DNA from: Gammaproteobacteria bacterium
GTDB taxonomy: Bacteria; Pseudomonadota; Gammaproteobacteria; Steroidobacterales; Rariloculaceae
Assembly (NCBI GenBank): GCA_022825505.1
Contig: JAJDWR010000025.1
Span: 62,001 to 126,000 of the forward strand
Reading direction: 5' to 3'
Length of the DNA: 64,000 nt
A model generated the notes under the pieces. The model was not told the DNA's origin. It worked only from the letters and a program-made list of their open reading frames with translations, and made no database searches. The translations under genes were made by a program, and so were the position numbers. Of the stretch, positions 34,683 to 44,664 are shown in pieces (within the stretch, counting starts at the first letter, position 1; every line of letters starts with the position of its first letter).

Positions 34683-36731
34683 ATGAAAACACCATACGGA
34701 AAATGCTGGACCCTCTTGCTGCTGTTGCTTGTATCCGCCGCGCATGCCCAGGATGCGTTGCAACCGATGACGGTGGATGACGGACTGCGCATGAATCGCA
34801 TCGAGAATGTAACGATGTCACCCGATGGCGATTCCGTCTTGTACACGATCAGCAGCCTGAACTGGCAGGAGAATGACTACGACAACCAGCACTTCCTGTA
34901 CCGGGTTGCCGATCAGTCGACGCGCCAGTTCATCGGCGACGCCGGCGGCGAGGATTTTCGATTCTCGCCGGATGGAAGCTTGCTGGCGTTTCTGCGTGAT
35001 TCAAGCTCCGGTGAAAGCGCGCGGGAAGACGAGTCGTCGGACGCTCCGCAGATTTTCGTGATGCCGACAACAGGAGGCGAAGCTACGCGTCTGACTGAAC
35101 ACCGCGGCGGTGTCACCGGATTTCGCTGGATCCCGGGCAGTGACGCGATCGTGTTCCTGGCCGACGAGATGCAAAGCGAGGAAATCGAAGCGGAGCGAAG
35201 GCTTGGCGACGACTCGTATTACGTCGATCTGGCGCCTAACGGCAAACACGCATCGCGGTACAGCAATTTCTGGATGATCGATCTGAATGAGAGGCAGGAG
35301 CGACGTCTTGGCGATGAGGAAATGGTCATCGGCAACTTCGATGTTTCGCCGCTTGGCGACACGATCGTGTTCGATGCGCGGCCGGATACACGCACCAATC
35401 ATCCGGGTGAGGCGGAGTTGTACCTGTACTCGATCGGGGAGCGCTCGCTGAACAGACTGACCGATAACGCCGCTCCGGAAAGCACCGCCATCTGGTCACC
35501 GGACGGCAGGTATATCGCCTATCGCGCACCGGACGATGAAACGCACGAATTGCGTAACGGATATTTCTGGATTCTCGACACGCGGGACGGATCGACGCGC
35601 CGACTTGACGGCCAGTCGACGGGTGAACTGACGGGCGGTTCGGTCTGGAGTGCCGACGGCCGATACCTCCTTTACAACGAAATTCACGGCACGAATACGA
35701 ATCTGTACCGGATCGATGTCGGCACGGGCGAGGCGCAGGCGCTGACCGAAATCACGGGCACACTCCGGGCGCAGGACTTTTCCGCAGACACAAGCCGAAT
35801 GGTGTATTCGTACGAAAACTTTACGACGCCACCGGACTTGTTCGTCAGCGACCTGAACGGTCGCGGGGCGCAGCAGATTACCGATGCCAATCCCTGGGTA
35901 AGCGAGTCGTTGCTTCTGTCCGGCGGCGAACTGCTCAGTTGGACCAGCAAGGGCGACATGACGATCGAGGGCGTGTTCATTCCGGCGATCGGAGCCGACT
36001 CAGGCAGTATGCCGCTGATCGTGGAAATTCACGGCGGTCCGGCAGGCGTCATCGAGAACGCGTTCCGTCACGATTTCCAGATGCTCGCGGGCCAGGGGTT
36101 TGCGATTCTGGCGCCGAATTTTCGGGGCAGCACCGGCTATGGCGATGTCGTGCTGCGAGGTTTGATGGGGGAGGTGGGTGACGGTGAATTCGTCGATATC
36201 ATGACCGGTGTCGACCACGTCATTGCAGAAAGGAATATAGACCCGGAGCGTCTGGGCGTGCGCGGATGGAGCTGGGGCGGCGTAAGCAGCAGCTACGTCA
36301 TAACCCAGACCGATCGATTCAAGGCCGCATCCATTGGAGCGATGGTGACCAACTGGGCGGCAGAGACGGGACCCGGTTTCAACTTCGACGTCTCGCTGTG
36401 GTACATCGGCGGTATGCCCTGGAGCAGGCCCGAAGAGTGGCGCAGGCGCTCGTCGATCACCTTCGTCGAGAACGTGACAACGCCGTCGATCATATTTCAC
36501 GGCGCTGCCGATGAGACTTCCAGCGTCGGGCAATCGCTGATGTTTTATACGGCGCTTCGGGAAATAGGCAGGGTTCCGGTGCGGTACATGAGGTTTCCGC
36601 GCGAAGGGCATGGAATTCGGGAACCGCGTCACGTACGAAAACTGGAGCATGAGGAACTCGCATGGTTCAAGCGATACATGGAACAGGAGGAGTGGAGCGC
36701 TCCTCCGCCTTCGTTCGGTACGGCACCATGA
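34683..36731 (+). CDS. Secreted S9-family (prolyl oligopeptidase-like) serine peptidase
   Basis: A 682-residue protein with signal peptide (residues 1-22, AHA-Q). ATG 34683 has GGAG 9 bp upstream; the 30 extra codons of the open frame are not needed. The N-terminal half is a WD40/TolB-like beta-propeller with repeated SPDG blades (about residues 30-380). The C-terminal alpha/beta-hydrolase has the triad S530 (GWSWGG), D610 (HGAADE) and H643 (EGHG). Family members cleave after proline or release dipeptides or acyl-amino acids. Its stop overlaps the start of the D-aminoacylase gene (ATGA). The paralogue at 38477 has the same Ser-Asp and Asp-His spacing. Confidence 0.9.
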   Translation: MKTPYGKCWTLLLLLLVSAAHAQDALQPMTVDDGLRMNRIENVTMSPDGDSVLYTISSLNWQENDYDNQHFLYRVADQSTRQFIGDAGGEDFRFSPDGSLLAFLRDSSSGESAREDESSDAPQIFVMPTTGGEATRLTEHRGGVTGFRWIPGSDAIVFLADEMQSEEIEAERRLGDDSYYVDLAPNGKHASRYSNFWMIDLNERQERRLGDEEMVIGNFDVSPLGDTIVFDARPDTRTNHPGEAELYLYSIGERSLNRLTDNAAPESTAIWSPDGRYIAYRAPDDETHELRNGYFWILDTRDGSTRRLDGQSTGELTGGSVWSADGRYLLYNEIHGTNTNLYRIDVGTGEAQALTEITGTLRAQDFSADTSRMVYSYENFTTPPDLFVSDLNGRGAQQITDANPWVSESLLLSGGELLSWTSKGDMTIEGVFIPAIGADSGSMPLIVEIHGGPAGVIENAFRHDFQMLAGQGFAILAPNFRGSTGYGDVVLRGLMGEVGDGEFVDIMTGVDHVIAERNIDPERLGVRGWSWGGVSSSYVITQTDRFKAASIGAMVTNWAAETGPGFNFDVSLWYIGGMPWSRPEEWRRRSSITFVENVTTPSIIFHGAADETSSVGQSLMFYTALREIGRVPVRYMRFPREGHGIREPRHVRKLEHEELAWFKRYMEQEEWSAPPPSFGTAP

Positions 36732-38431
36732 AAGCAATGCGGTTTGCTGTCTGGCTGGTGCCCGTGCTCGTGCCGCTGGTGGCATGTTCGCCGGAAGACG
36801 GGAGTCCGGAACTGGACATTGTCATTCGCCATGGAATGGTCGTTAACGGCACGGGTAACCCGTGGTTCCATGCCGATGTGGGGATAAGGGGTGACGAAAT
36901 TGAGGCCATAGGTGATTTGTCGGGTGCGGCCGCGCGGCAAACGATCGATGCGAGCGGCTTGATCGTGGCGCCCGGTTTCATCGACATGCACACACACGTT
37001 GACGACGGGTTTGCCGATGCGGGGACGAGTGCCAATCTGAACTACCTTTTGCAGGGTGTCACGACGGTCCGGCCGGGCGCGGACGGGTCCGGGTCCTATG
37101 AGATCGATGAGCTGAAACGCTTGTGGGAAGAGAACGGCATCGGCACCAATGCGGTGCCGTTTGCCGGGTTCACGGTGATCCGTCACGAGGTTCTGGGAGA
37201 GGATCAGCTCAGGGCGCCAACGAATTCAGAGATGGAGCGCATGAAATCGCTGGTGCGGCGTGCGATGGACGAAGGTGCGTGGGGCATCAGTGCGCAGCTG
37301 GAATACGACGGGTTCAATCTCTTTGTCACAACGGAAGAGATGGTCGAGGTTTCCGGTGTCGTCAGGGACTACGGCGGGATCTATACCGCGCACATCCGTG
37401 ACGAGGCCGGCGACTTCGTTGCAGCGGTTGAAGAGACGATCGCGATTGGCGAGCGTGCCGGCATACCGGTCAACGTCACGCACATTAAGGCAACCGGGCG
37501 GGACAACTGGGGACTGATGCGAACGGCAGTGGCATCGATCAACAGCGCCCGAGAGCGCGGCGTGGCGATTACCGCCGATCAGTACCCGTTTCTGCAGGGA
37601 GCGCCCATCGACTACATCACCGCACTGATTGATATTCCCGCGGACATGCAGCCATTGCACGACATGTTGCAGCAGCTGCCGGAGCCGGGTAGCACGACGC
37701 CGGAAACACCCGAGCTCAGGCAGCGCTTTGTCGCCGAGTTGCAGGCCGCGTTGCGCGACCCTGAGCTTCGCGAGCGACTGCGCCGGTCAACCTACGAACA
37801 GCGGCCCGACAATCCCGGTGCCGTCGCCCGCTGGGGCTGGCAGGATTTTCGCATCAAGGTTGCCGTCGAGAATTCCGCCGTGCTGGAAGAAAACCTGGCG
37901 GACCTGGTCGATGGGCAGGGCCGGGACGGGTTCGATATCGTGGCTGACCTCGTGTTGAGCGAGCCGGACATACTGTTTGCATCCGCGTCGCAGTCTCCGG
38001 AGGATATGCGTCATGCGCTGATCCAGCCGTGGGTCATGATCAGCAGCGACGGAGAGACGGGCCTGGCCACCGGAGAAGACGAGCCGCCGACCCGGGCCCA
38101 TCCCAGGTCGTTTGCGAGCCAGGTGATCGTGCTGAGGCAATTCGTTCGGGAAGAAGGCATCTTGTCGCTGCCCGAAGCGGTGCGGAAAATGAGCTCGCTG
38201 CCCGCGCAGGTGCTGTCCCTCGACGACAGGGGCCTGTTGCTCGAGGGTTACAAGGCGGACGTTGCAGTCTTCGACCCCGAAGCGGTCAGAGACAACGCGA
38301 CCTACAGCGATGCGCACCAATACGCCACCGGTGTTCAATACGTCATCGTGAACGGGCAAGTCAGCGTCAGTGGCGGGGAGTTCAATGGTATTCGAGCGGG
38401 ACAGGTGCTTCTAAAGGAGGCTCCCTGGTGA
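36728..38431 (+). CDS. Lipoprotein N-acyl-D-amino-acid deacylase family amidohydrolase
   Basis: A 567-residue amidohydrolase of the D-aminoacylase/D-glutamate deacylase family. Start ATG 36728 overlaps the previous stop. Signal with lipobox VPLVACSP places it on a membrane facing the periplasm. Motifs: PGFIDMHTHVDD (two His), YTAHIRDE, NVTHIKATG, and SSDGET near the C-terminus. In characterised D-aminoacylases a metal-bridging Cys lies in a GNCG motif after GVTT; here that site reads GADG, i.e. Asp replaces Cys. Activity on N-acyl-D-amino acids or other amides is therefore likely but the metal site differs. Located between two S9 peptidase genes, it may finish degradation of capped or D-residue peptides. 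Confidence 0.83.
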   Translation: MKAMRFAVWLVPVLVPLVACSPEDGSPELDIVIRHGMVVNGTGNPWFHADVGIRGDEIEAIGDLSGAAARQTIDASGLIVAPGFIDMHTHVDDGFADAGTSANLNYLLQGVTTVRPGADGSGSYEIDELKRLWEENGIGTNAVPFAGFTVIRHEVLGEDQLRAPTNSEMERMKSLVRRAMDEGAWGISAQLEYDGFNLFVTTEEMVEVSGVVRDYGGIYTAHIRDEAGDFVAAVEETIAIGERAGIPVNVTHIKATGRDNWGLMRTAVASINSARERGVAITADQYPFLQGAPIDYITALIDIPADMQPLHDMLQQLPEPGSTTPETPELRQRFVAELQAALRDPELRERLRRSTYEQRPDNPGAVARWGWQDFRIKVAVENSAVLEENLADLVDGQGRDGFDIVADLVLSEPDILFASASQSPEDMRHALIQPWVMISSDGETGLATGEDEPPTRAHPRSFASQVIVLRQFVREEGILSLPEAVRKMSSLPAQVLSLDDRGLLLEGYKADVAVFDPEAVRDNATYSDAHQYATGVQYVIVNGQVSVSGGEFNGIRAGQVLLKEAPW

Positions 38432-38476
38432 CCATTCCCCCTGGTACGACTCCGCCCGGTAAGGGAGAAACGAAAA

Positions 38477-40498
38477 ATGAGAATGCTGCTGTACGGGTCA
38501 CTCGCGGTTCTCTTCGCGGCGACCATGCTTGTTGAAGCACGACCACTGTCGGTCGACGACATGATCGATATGGTCAGTGTCGGCGGGAATATTCACCTGG
38601 CGCCGGACGGTTACGACGAGTCGGTATTGATGTCCCCGGACGGAGGGCAGGTGTTCTTTTCGAAATCGGTGGCGGACTGGGCCAGCAACCGGCGGATGTC
38701 GACGTTCTACTTCATCGACTCGAACGGCAGCAACCTCACTTCTCTGCCGGAGCTCGAAGGCGGATCGGCATTTCAATATTCGCCGCGCGGTACCTACCTT
38801 TCGTTTACGCGCACCGTCGACGGCATTGCCCAGGTCTTTGCCCTGTCGCTGGAGGCACGCACCGTGACTCAGCTGAGCAGCCACCCGAGCGATGTTTTCG
38901 CCTATGACTGGGCAAGGGACGAGTCAAGCATTTTTTTCGCAGCCGAGGATGCGCGCAGCCCGGAAGAGCAGCGCAGGTACGAAATGGGAGCGGACTGGTT
39001 TTTCGTCGATGAGGGACCGAATGGACGGATTGCCGCGCGCTGGCGGAATTTGTGGCGGCTCACCCTCGATGATTCTGCGTCGACACAGTTAAGCTCCGAA
39101 GAGTTCATCGTGGACGAACTGGACGTTTCGCCGGACGGTGGACGGTTAGCGTTCGTCGCAAGGCCGGACAACCGGCGAAACTACCCGCATGCGGCGGAGC
39201 TGTATGTGATGAATACGGCGGATGGGGAAATTTCGCGCCTGACAAACAATCTTGCACCGGAGTCCAGGCCGCTGTGGTCCCCGGACGGAGCGCGGCTCGC
39301 CTACCATGCACCGGACGATGAGAACTATGAGCTGACGAAGGGTTATCTGTGGATTATCGATCCCGATACCGGGCAGTATCGGCATCTGCGCTCGCAGAGC
39401 AAGGGCGACATCTTTGCGCTTACGTGGAGTGCGGATGGCCGCAGTCTGCTGTTCAGCGAGCAGCAGGGCATGGACACCCATCTGTTTCGGCTCGACGTCG
39501 AAGACGACACGTTGTCTGCGGTGACGGCGGGTAGCGGCAGGACGACCGTCCTGGCGTTTTCCGCCGATCGGAGCAGAATGGTCTACTCGTACACCGATTT
39601 CGACACTCCGCTCGACCTCTACACCGCGAACCCGGACATGAGCGACGTCGTTCGCCTGACCAACGAGAATCCATGGATTGAAGCAGACATTACGCTGGGG
39701 AAGACCGAAATCGTTCGCTGGCAGAGCGATGACGGGCTCGAGATAGAAGGAATGCTGGCCGTACCCGGTGACTACGACGGTCAGGATCGAATACCGCTAT
39801 TGGTGTTGATTCACGGTGGCCCCAACATGCAGTTCGCCAATGAGTTCTACGTGGATGTGCACTTGTATACGGGGCTGGGATACGCGGTTCTCGGCGGGAA
39901 CATCCGCGGCAGCAGCGGCTATGGAGACGATTTCATCAAGGCCTTGATCGGTCAGGTCAGCGACGGCGAATACGACGATATCATGTCCGGCGTCGACTAC
40001 GTTATAGACAGGGGCATCGCCGACCCCGACCGACTCGCAGTCCGCGGCTGGAGCTGGGGCGGTGTGCTGGGGAGTTGGGTCATTACGCAAACCGACCGTT
40101 TCAAGGCGGCTTCGGTCGGCGCCGGCGTCATGAGTTGGCTTTCGGAGATGGGACCCGGATTCAATTGGGACCTCACAGAGTGGTATATGGACGAATCCCA
40201 CTGGGAGGATCCCGAGGGCTGGCGAGAAGTCTCATCGATTACCTATGTAGGAAACGTCACGACACCGACGCTGATCATTCACGGTGACGAGGACTGGTAC
40301 AGCAGTTACAACCAAAGCCTGATTTTCTACACGGCCCTTCGCGATATCGGCAAGGCGCCGGCCCGGTTCATCAGCTACCCGGGACGAGGTCACGAACAGT
40401 TCGATCCGTGGGCGCAGCGAGCGCGCTACGAAGAAGAGGTTCGCTGGATGCAGAAATACGTAAATGGCGTCGACTGGCGGCTGCCCGTGCGCGAATAG
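38477..40498 (+). CDS. Secreted S9-family (prolyl oligopeptidase-like) serine peptidase
   Basis: A 673-residue paralogue of 34683 with signal peptide (residues 1-21) and AGGGAG 9 bp before the ATG. Propeller blades with SPDG/SADG repeats fill about residues 30-390; the alpha/beta-hydrolase domain carries S526 (GWSWGG), D606 (HGDEDW) and H639 (RGHE). The pair presumably differs in peptide preference. It ends 13 bp from the convergent FGE-DUF2911 gene. Together with the D-aminoacylase it forms a three-gene secreted hydrolase operon. Confidence 0.9.
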   Translation: MRMLLYGSLAVLFAATMLVEARPLSVDDMIDMVSVGGNIHLAPDGYDESVLMSPDGGQVFFSKSVADWASNRRMSTFYFIDSNGSNLTSLPELEGGSAFQYSPRGTYLSFTRTVDGIAQVFALSLEARTVTQLSSHPSDVFAYDWARDESSIFFAAEDARSPEEQRRYEMGADWFFVDEGPNGRIAARWRNLWRLTLDDSASTQLSSEEFIVDELDVSPDGGRLAFVARPDNRRNYPHAAELYVMNTADGEISRLTNNLAPESRPLWSPDGARLAYHAPDDENYELTKGYLWIIDPDTGQYRHLRSQSKGDIFALTWSADGRSLLFSEQQGMDTHLFRLDVEDDTLSAVTAGSGRTTVLAFSADRSRMVYSYTDFDTPLDLYTANPDMSDVVRLTNENPWIEADITLGKTEIVRWQSDDGLEIEGMLAVPGDYDGQDRIPLLVLIHGGPNMQFANEFYVDVHLYTGLGYAVLGGNIRGSSGYGDDFIKALIGQVSDGEYDDIMSGVDYVIDRGIADPDRLAVRGWSWGGVLGSWVITQTDRFKAASVGAGVMSWLSEMGPGFNWDLTEWYMDESHWEDPEGWREVSSITYVGNVTTPTLIIHGDEDWYSSYNQSLIFYTALRDIGKAPARFISYPGRGHEQFDPWAQRARYEEEVRWMQKYVNGVDWRLPVRE

Positions 40499-40511
40499 GG
40501 CTGTAGGCGAA

Positions 40512-42518
40512 CTACTCCGGCGGCGCACTTGAAATGCTGATCGGAATGTTCGCGCCACCCCATGCCATGAAGAGCTGCCGTTCGGTCGGGCTGACATACT
40601 CGAAGAAGTATTCCAGCCGATGCGGGCCGGGATTGCCGAGTTCAACCGGTACCTCCTGGCGAATGACTTCAGCGCCGGGATTCCCATCCACACTGTTTGG
40701 GAGGCGCAGTTCAATGCTCCAGTCGGCGTCACTTCGCGGTAGGAAGCTCATGAAATAAGTGCCTGCGGAAACGGGTTCGCCATTGAACAGCACGTTCTCC
40801 GTGAAGTCGATGGCAAGCGGCCGATCGGCGCTGCCGGCCCAGGTCCTGTCAAACGGAATCCGCTGCCCGAAGACTGTGTGGCCGCGCGCCACGGCATCGC
40901 GGAAATAGGTCAGCGTCACCGCCGTTTCATCCATCGCGTTCATGACGGATGCTGCCGCGATCTCGCCTGCACGGTGATCCGGGTGTGAGAACGGAATGTG
41001 GACCTCGACATCATCGAAGAGGAACCTGAGAATTCGGTCGCCACCTTCCGTTTCGTCGAAAAAATACTCCAGGTGTTCCTTGGAATTGTCTTCGGTCTGG
41101 GCTCGCGCTCGGATGCGCAGGGCCTCGTTGTATTCGTTCTGGCTCGCATCGGAAAAAACCACGGTCCACGTACCACCGTCCACAGGAATGGCTTCCGGAA
41201 TCAGGAACAAGGTGTAAGTGCCGGGTCGAAGTGGGGCGCCATCGATCCGAAGCGTCTTGCTTGTGGTGATTTGGGTCCTGGCCCAGTCTCCGGGACTCCA
41301 GCGCTCACCGTACGGTATCGACTCCCCGAAAGTCTTGCCTTCCCGGCCGTTCACGGCGAGGCGATCGTACGAAACGGTGACGGTGGCGCCGCCAATCGAC
41401 TCCATGACCGAGGCGCGTGCGGGGGGCATCGCCGCGTTCGACACTGTTGCCGGGCTGTATGGCGGGTAGCGTTCGATATCGTCGATGACAAGCCGGAAGC
41501 TCAGGTGGTCGTCACTGCTGTACTGGTCGGTTCGTTCCCGCATATCCGAGCGGATGCTGTGGCCACCCTCGGCCAGGCTGAGCACGCCTGAAGCATCGGT
41601 CCACGCGCCGCCGCGAATGGACCGTTGCAGGTTGTCGCCCCAGCCGCCCGGTATTGCGAACTTGCGGCGTACCGGATTGCGCCGTGGCCCGATCGGATCT
41701 TCCAAACGCGAATTGGAGTAGTACGAGGCATCGAACCAGTCGTATAGCCAGTCGATGGTATTGCCCGCCAAATCGAACACGCCGTATGGGGACTGGCCGC
41801 CAGGATAGGCGTCCACCGGCGATGTCTGAGGATAGCCGTCGTCAATCGTGATATCGACGTTGCGTTGATCGAGCCCGAATCGCAGTCGATAGTTGTTGTC
41901 CGCAAAATTCGCCTGACTCCCGTCAGGAGCCTTGTTTCCCCAGGGCCACAACCGCTGATCGGTACCGCGTGCCGCTTTCTCCCACTGCGCTTCAGTGGGT
42001 AGCGATGCGCTGACCTGATGGGTTTCGGAGAACCAGTTCGCGTAAGCCATTGCGTCATTCCAGCTTACGCAAACAACCGGGTGATCCGGGGGCTGGTCAA
42101 AGCCGGGCCGCCGCCAGCTGACGTCATGGCGAATGTCACCGCCCGATTCAATCCAGCAGCCTTCGCCATTTTCAGCGTCGGTGACGTATGCGGTAGAAGT
42201 AACGAATTTCTCGAACTGGTAAACGGTCACCGGGTACTTGCCGATCCAGTAGTCTCCCAGCAGGACTTCGTGGACCGGCAACTCCTTGGCTTCGCCGGAC
42301 GTGGAGCCCATGAGAAACCTGCCCGCAGGGATTTCCACAAACACGTATCCGTCGCCATAGGTCAGTTCGCGGTAGCCCTTTTCGTTGTTACCGGCTGTGC
42401 GCGAGGACATGGCGCTGCAGGCGAGCATGGAAACGCCGGCCATTGCTATACAACAGAGCCGAAGCGCCGTCTCCAATCGACCAACTGATGCGGTCGTATC
42501 CGGATTCGAGAGTGACAA
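40512..42518 (-). CDS. Lipoprotein fusion: FGE-sulfatase domain + two DUF2911 domains
   Basis: A 668-residue protein, drawn from a TTG at 42518; a TTG near 42482 would still give the lipobox signal (SMLAC). Residues about 60-345 form a formylglycine-generating-enzyme-like (FGE/SUMF1) domain: IPAGRFLMGS, YPVTVYQFEKFV, LPTEAQWEKAARG, GVFDLAGN, RGGAW and FRLVID. The two catalytic cysteines of true FGE, near the GGSxxC.. region, are absent. Residues about 365-515 and 525-665 are two DUF2911 domains (TFGESIPYGERWSPGD..TLRIDGAPLRPGTY and VFGQRIPFDRTW..PVSAGTY). I do not know of this three-domain order. It is divergent from another FGE fusion (42730), with which it shares long FGE segments. Probably a membrane-anchored binding or modifying protein. 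Confidence 0.75.
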   Translation of the reverse strand: MSLSNPDTTASVGRLETALRLCCIAMAGVSMLACSAMSSRTAGNNEKGYRELTYGDGYVFVEIPAGRFLMGSTSGEAKELPVHEVLLGDYWIGKYPVTVYQFEKFVTSTAYVTDAENGEGCWIESGGDIRHDVSWRRPGFDQPPDHPVVCVSWNDAMAYANWFSETHQVSASLPTEAQWEKAARGTDQRLWPWGNKAPDGSQANFADNNYRLRFGLDQRNVDITIDDGYPQTSPVDAYPGGQSPYGVFDLAGNTIDWLYDWFDASYYSNSRLEDPIGPRRNPVRRKFAIPGGWGDNLQRSIRGGAWTDASGVLSLAEGGHSIRSDMRERTDQYSSDDHLSFRLVIDDIERYPPYSPATVSNAAMPPARASVMESIGGATVTVSYDRLAVNGREGKTFGESIPYGERWSPGDWARTQITTSKTLRIDGAPLRPGTYTLFLIPEAIPVDGGTWTVVFSDASQNEYNEALRIRARAQTEDNSKEHLEYFFDETEGGDRILRFLFDDVEVHIPFSHPDHRAGEIAAASVMNAMDETAVTLTYFRDAVARGHTVFGQRIPFDRTWAGSADRPLAIDFTENVLFNGEPVSAGTYFMSFLPRSDADWSIELRLPNSVDGNPGAEVIRQEVPVELGNPGPHRLEYFFEYVSPTERQLFMAWGGANIPISISSAPPE

Positions 42519-42729
42519 TACCCGTATTCCGTTACGGTTTGCGGATTCGAATAGTGTAGTCGATGTGTTCAGTTCAACGGTCCTGATTCTTGCCGGCGCC
42601 CGATTGCCGCCAGGGCGCCGAAGTGGGCCTCATTGCGTCTGCGAAGCGGCTGTGATTCGAACGGTGCGGGAATTGTCGGATACCATATGCAGCCGGTCGT
42701 CGGCAAACCCCAGCGAGATCAGTGAAAAA

Positions 42730-44664
42730 ATGAACCATACCACCGCAAGTGTGTGCGTTGTCCTGTGCGCAACCGTCGCCCTGCAGAGTGCCGGTGCCGC
42801 CAATGAGCCCTGTCAGGAACCGCCATCGAACGGCGTGTTTCAGACCGTGGCACAGGTAGCGAACGAGCTGAATTGCAATGCAACGGGACATTGGGAGGCG
42901 CGCTTCGGCAGCCTGCAAGTCTTCGTCCATGTGCCGGGCGGAGAGTTCACCATGGGGTCGGAGGATGGGCTTGAAAACGAACAGCCGGTGCGAAACGTGC
43001 ATTTGGATGGCTACTGGATCGCGAAGTACCCGGTGACCGTCGCACAGTTCCGCGAGTTCGTCGAGGATACGGGGTACCTGACGGATGCGGAGCAGGGCTG
43101 GGGAGCCTGGCAATGGATCGGCGAGCGAATGGACCGCCCGGACCCGGCGGGCGATCCGTGGGCGCTGCGCATGGATGGCCGCTGGAACAACCTGTACTTC
43201 GACCAGGGCGACGATCACCCCGTCGGATCGGTAAGCTGGAACGATGCCAACGCCTACGCGGACTGGTTGTCTGCGAAGCTTGGCGTATCGGCTGTGCTGC
43301 CGACCGAAGCGCAATGGGAGAAAGCGGCGCGTGGTACCGACGCCCGCCGCTTTCCCTGGGGAGATGCGGCACCCGATGCGACGCGCGGCAACTACGCGGA
43401 CAGCCGCTTCGCACAAAAGTACGGGCGCTATGCCCGGCGCCCCGATATCGGCGTCGATGACGGCTTTGTCGAGACCTCGCCGGTCAATGCCTACCCACTG
43501 GGCCAGTCACCGTACGGCGTGTTCGATCTGGCGGGTAATCTGGGAGAGTGGGTTTACGACATATTCCATACCGATTATTACGAGTCTGCGCCCGCGCATA
43601 ATCCCACCGGCCCGACTGTCGCTGCCGGTGTGCCCGAGCAGCGAATCGACAGAGTCAATCGCGGTGGCTCCTGGGTGGACTGGGCGGGTGTGAGCGATGA
43701 CGGCGAAGTGCAGCCGATGGGTGGTCACAACCTTCGCGCCGCGGCGCGCGCCGGCGACGAGCAGAATTCAAGTGACGATCACATGGGTTTTCGGCTGGCC
43801 ATAGACGGTCTGCGCGTCGCGGTTACGAAACCGGCAGATCCTTTCAAACCCGATCTGTCCGGCGTCTTTATCCAGACTTACCAAGCGGCGGGGAACGTAT
43901 TCATGCTGGAGGCCAGCGGCGATGTTGCCGGCAATATCGCCGCGCTCGTGGGTCCTGAAGGTGTCCTGATTGTCGACGATCAATTCGCGGAGCTGACGCC
44001 GTCGATCGAGAGCGCACTATGGGAACTGCACCCTGGCGACCTGCGATACATCATCAACACGCATCATCACGACGACCATAGCGACGGTAACGCGCGTCTC
44101 GCGGCCATGGGCGGTGCGCTGATCGTCGCTCACGATATCGCCCGAGAGCGTTTGCTGGCAAAGGGCCCGGGACACTGGCCGGTTCTGACCTTCGACGCGA
44201 CGGTGACAATTCACTTCAACGACGAGGTCGTGCGCTTGCTGGCGATACCGGGTGGCCATACGGATAACGATGTCGTCGTATTTTTCGAGCGGGCGAACGT
44301 CGTGCACCTGGGGGACCTGATGAATTCCGGTATTTCGAGTTTTCCCCTGGCGGACCTCGATGCAGGCGGTAACGCACTGCGCATATTGGAAAACGTCGCC
44401 ACGCTGTTGACGATGATCGACGACGATGCGGTGATCATCCCCGGGCACGGGCCGCTGAGCGACAAGTCCGAATTACAGGGACTGCACGGAATGTTGCAGA
44501 GTACGATTGCGATGGTTCGCGAAAAGCGGGCGCAGGGCGAGAGTCTCGAGTCGATCCTCGCCGCCGGCGTGGCTGACGAGTATCGCGATTGGGGCTATGG
44601 CCACACATCGGCCGAGGACTGGCTGACAATGATCTTCATGAGTCTGAGCGGGATGGAGAACTGA
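42730..44664 (+). CDS. Secreted fusion: FGE-sulfatase domain + metallo-beta-lactamase domain
   Basis: A 644-residue protein with signal peptide (residues 1-23). ATG 42730 is the start of the signal; the open frame upstream covers the divergent promoter. Residues about 60-355 are an FGE-like domain (PGGEFTMGS, YPVTVAQFREFV, LPTEAQWEKAARG, FDLAGNLGEW, RGGSW, MGFRLAID) without the FGE active-site cysteines. Residues about 385-600 are a metallo-beta-lactamase-fold domain with H445, H447, D449, H450 (HHHDDH), GGHTDND, GDLM and PGHGP, so both zinc sites look complete. The MBL part could hydrolyse a lactam, ester or thioester. Its stop overlaps the aminotransferase start (TGATG), so the two are coupled. 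Confidence 0.8.
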   Translation: MNHTTASVCVVLCATVALQSAGAANEPCQEPPSNGVFQTVAQVANELNCNATGHWEARFGSLQVFVHVPGGEFTMGSEDGLENEQPVRNVHLDGYWIAKYPVTVAQFREFVEDTGYLTDAEQGWGAWQWIGERMDRPDPAGDPWALRMDGRWNNLYFDQGDDHPVGSVSWNDANAYADWLSAKLGVSAVLPTEAQWEKAARGTDARRFPWGDAAPDATRGNYADSRFAQKYGRYARRPDIGVDDGFVETSPVNAYPLGQSPYGVFDLAGNLGEWVYDIFHTDYYESAPAHNPTGPTVAAGVPEQRIDRVNRGGSWVDWAGVSDDGEVQPMGGHNLRAAARAGDEQNSSDDHMGFRLAIDGLRVAVTKPADPFKPDLSGVFIQTYQAAGNVFMLEASGDVAGNIAALVGPEGVLIVDDQFAELTPSIESALWELHPGDLRYIINTHHHDDHSDGNARLAAMGGALIVAHDIARERLLAKGPGHWPVLTFDATVTIHFNDEVVRLLAIPGGHTDNDVVVFFERANVVHLGDLMNSGISSFPLADLDAGGNALRILENVATLLTMIDDDAVIIPGHGPLSDKSELQGLHGMLQSTIAMVREKRAQGESLESILAAGVADEYRDWGYGHTSAEDWLTMIFMSLSGMEN

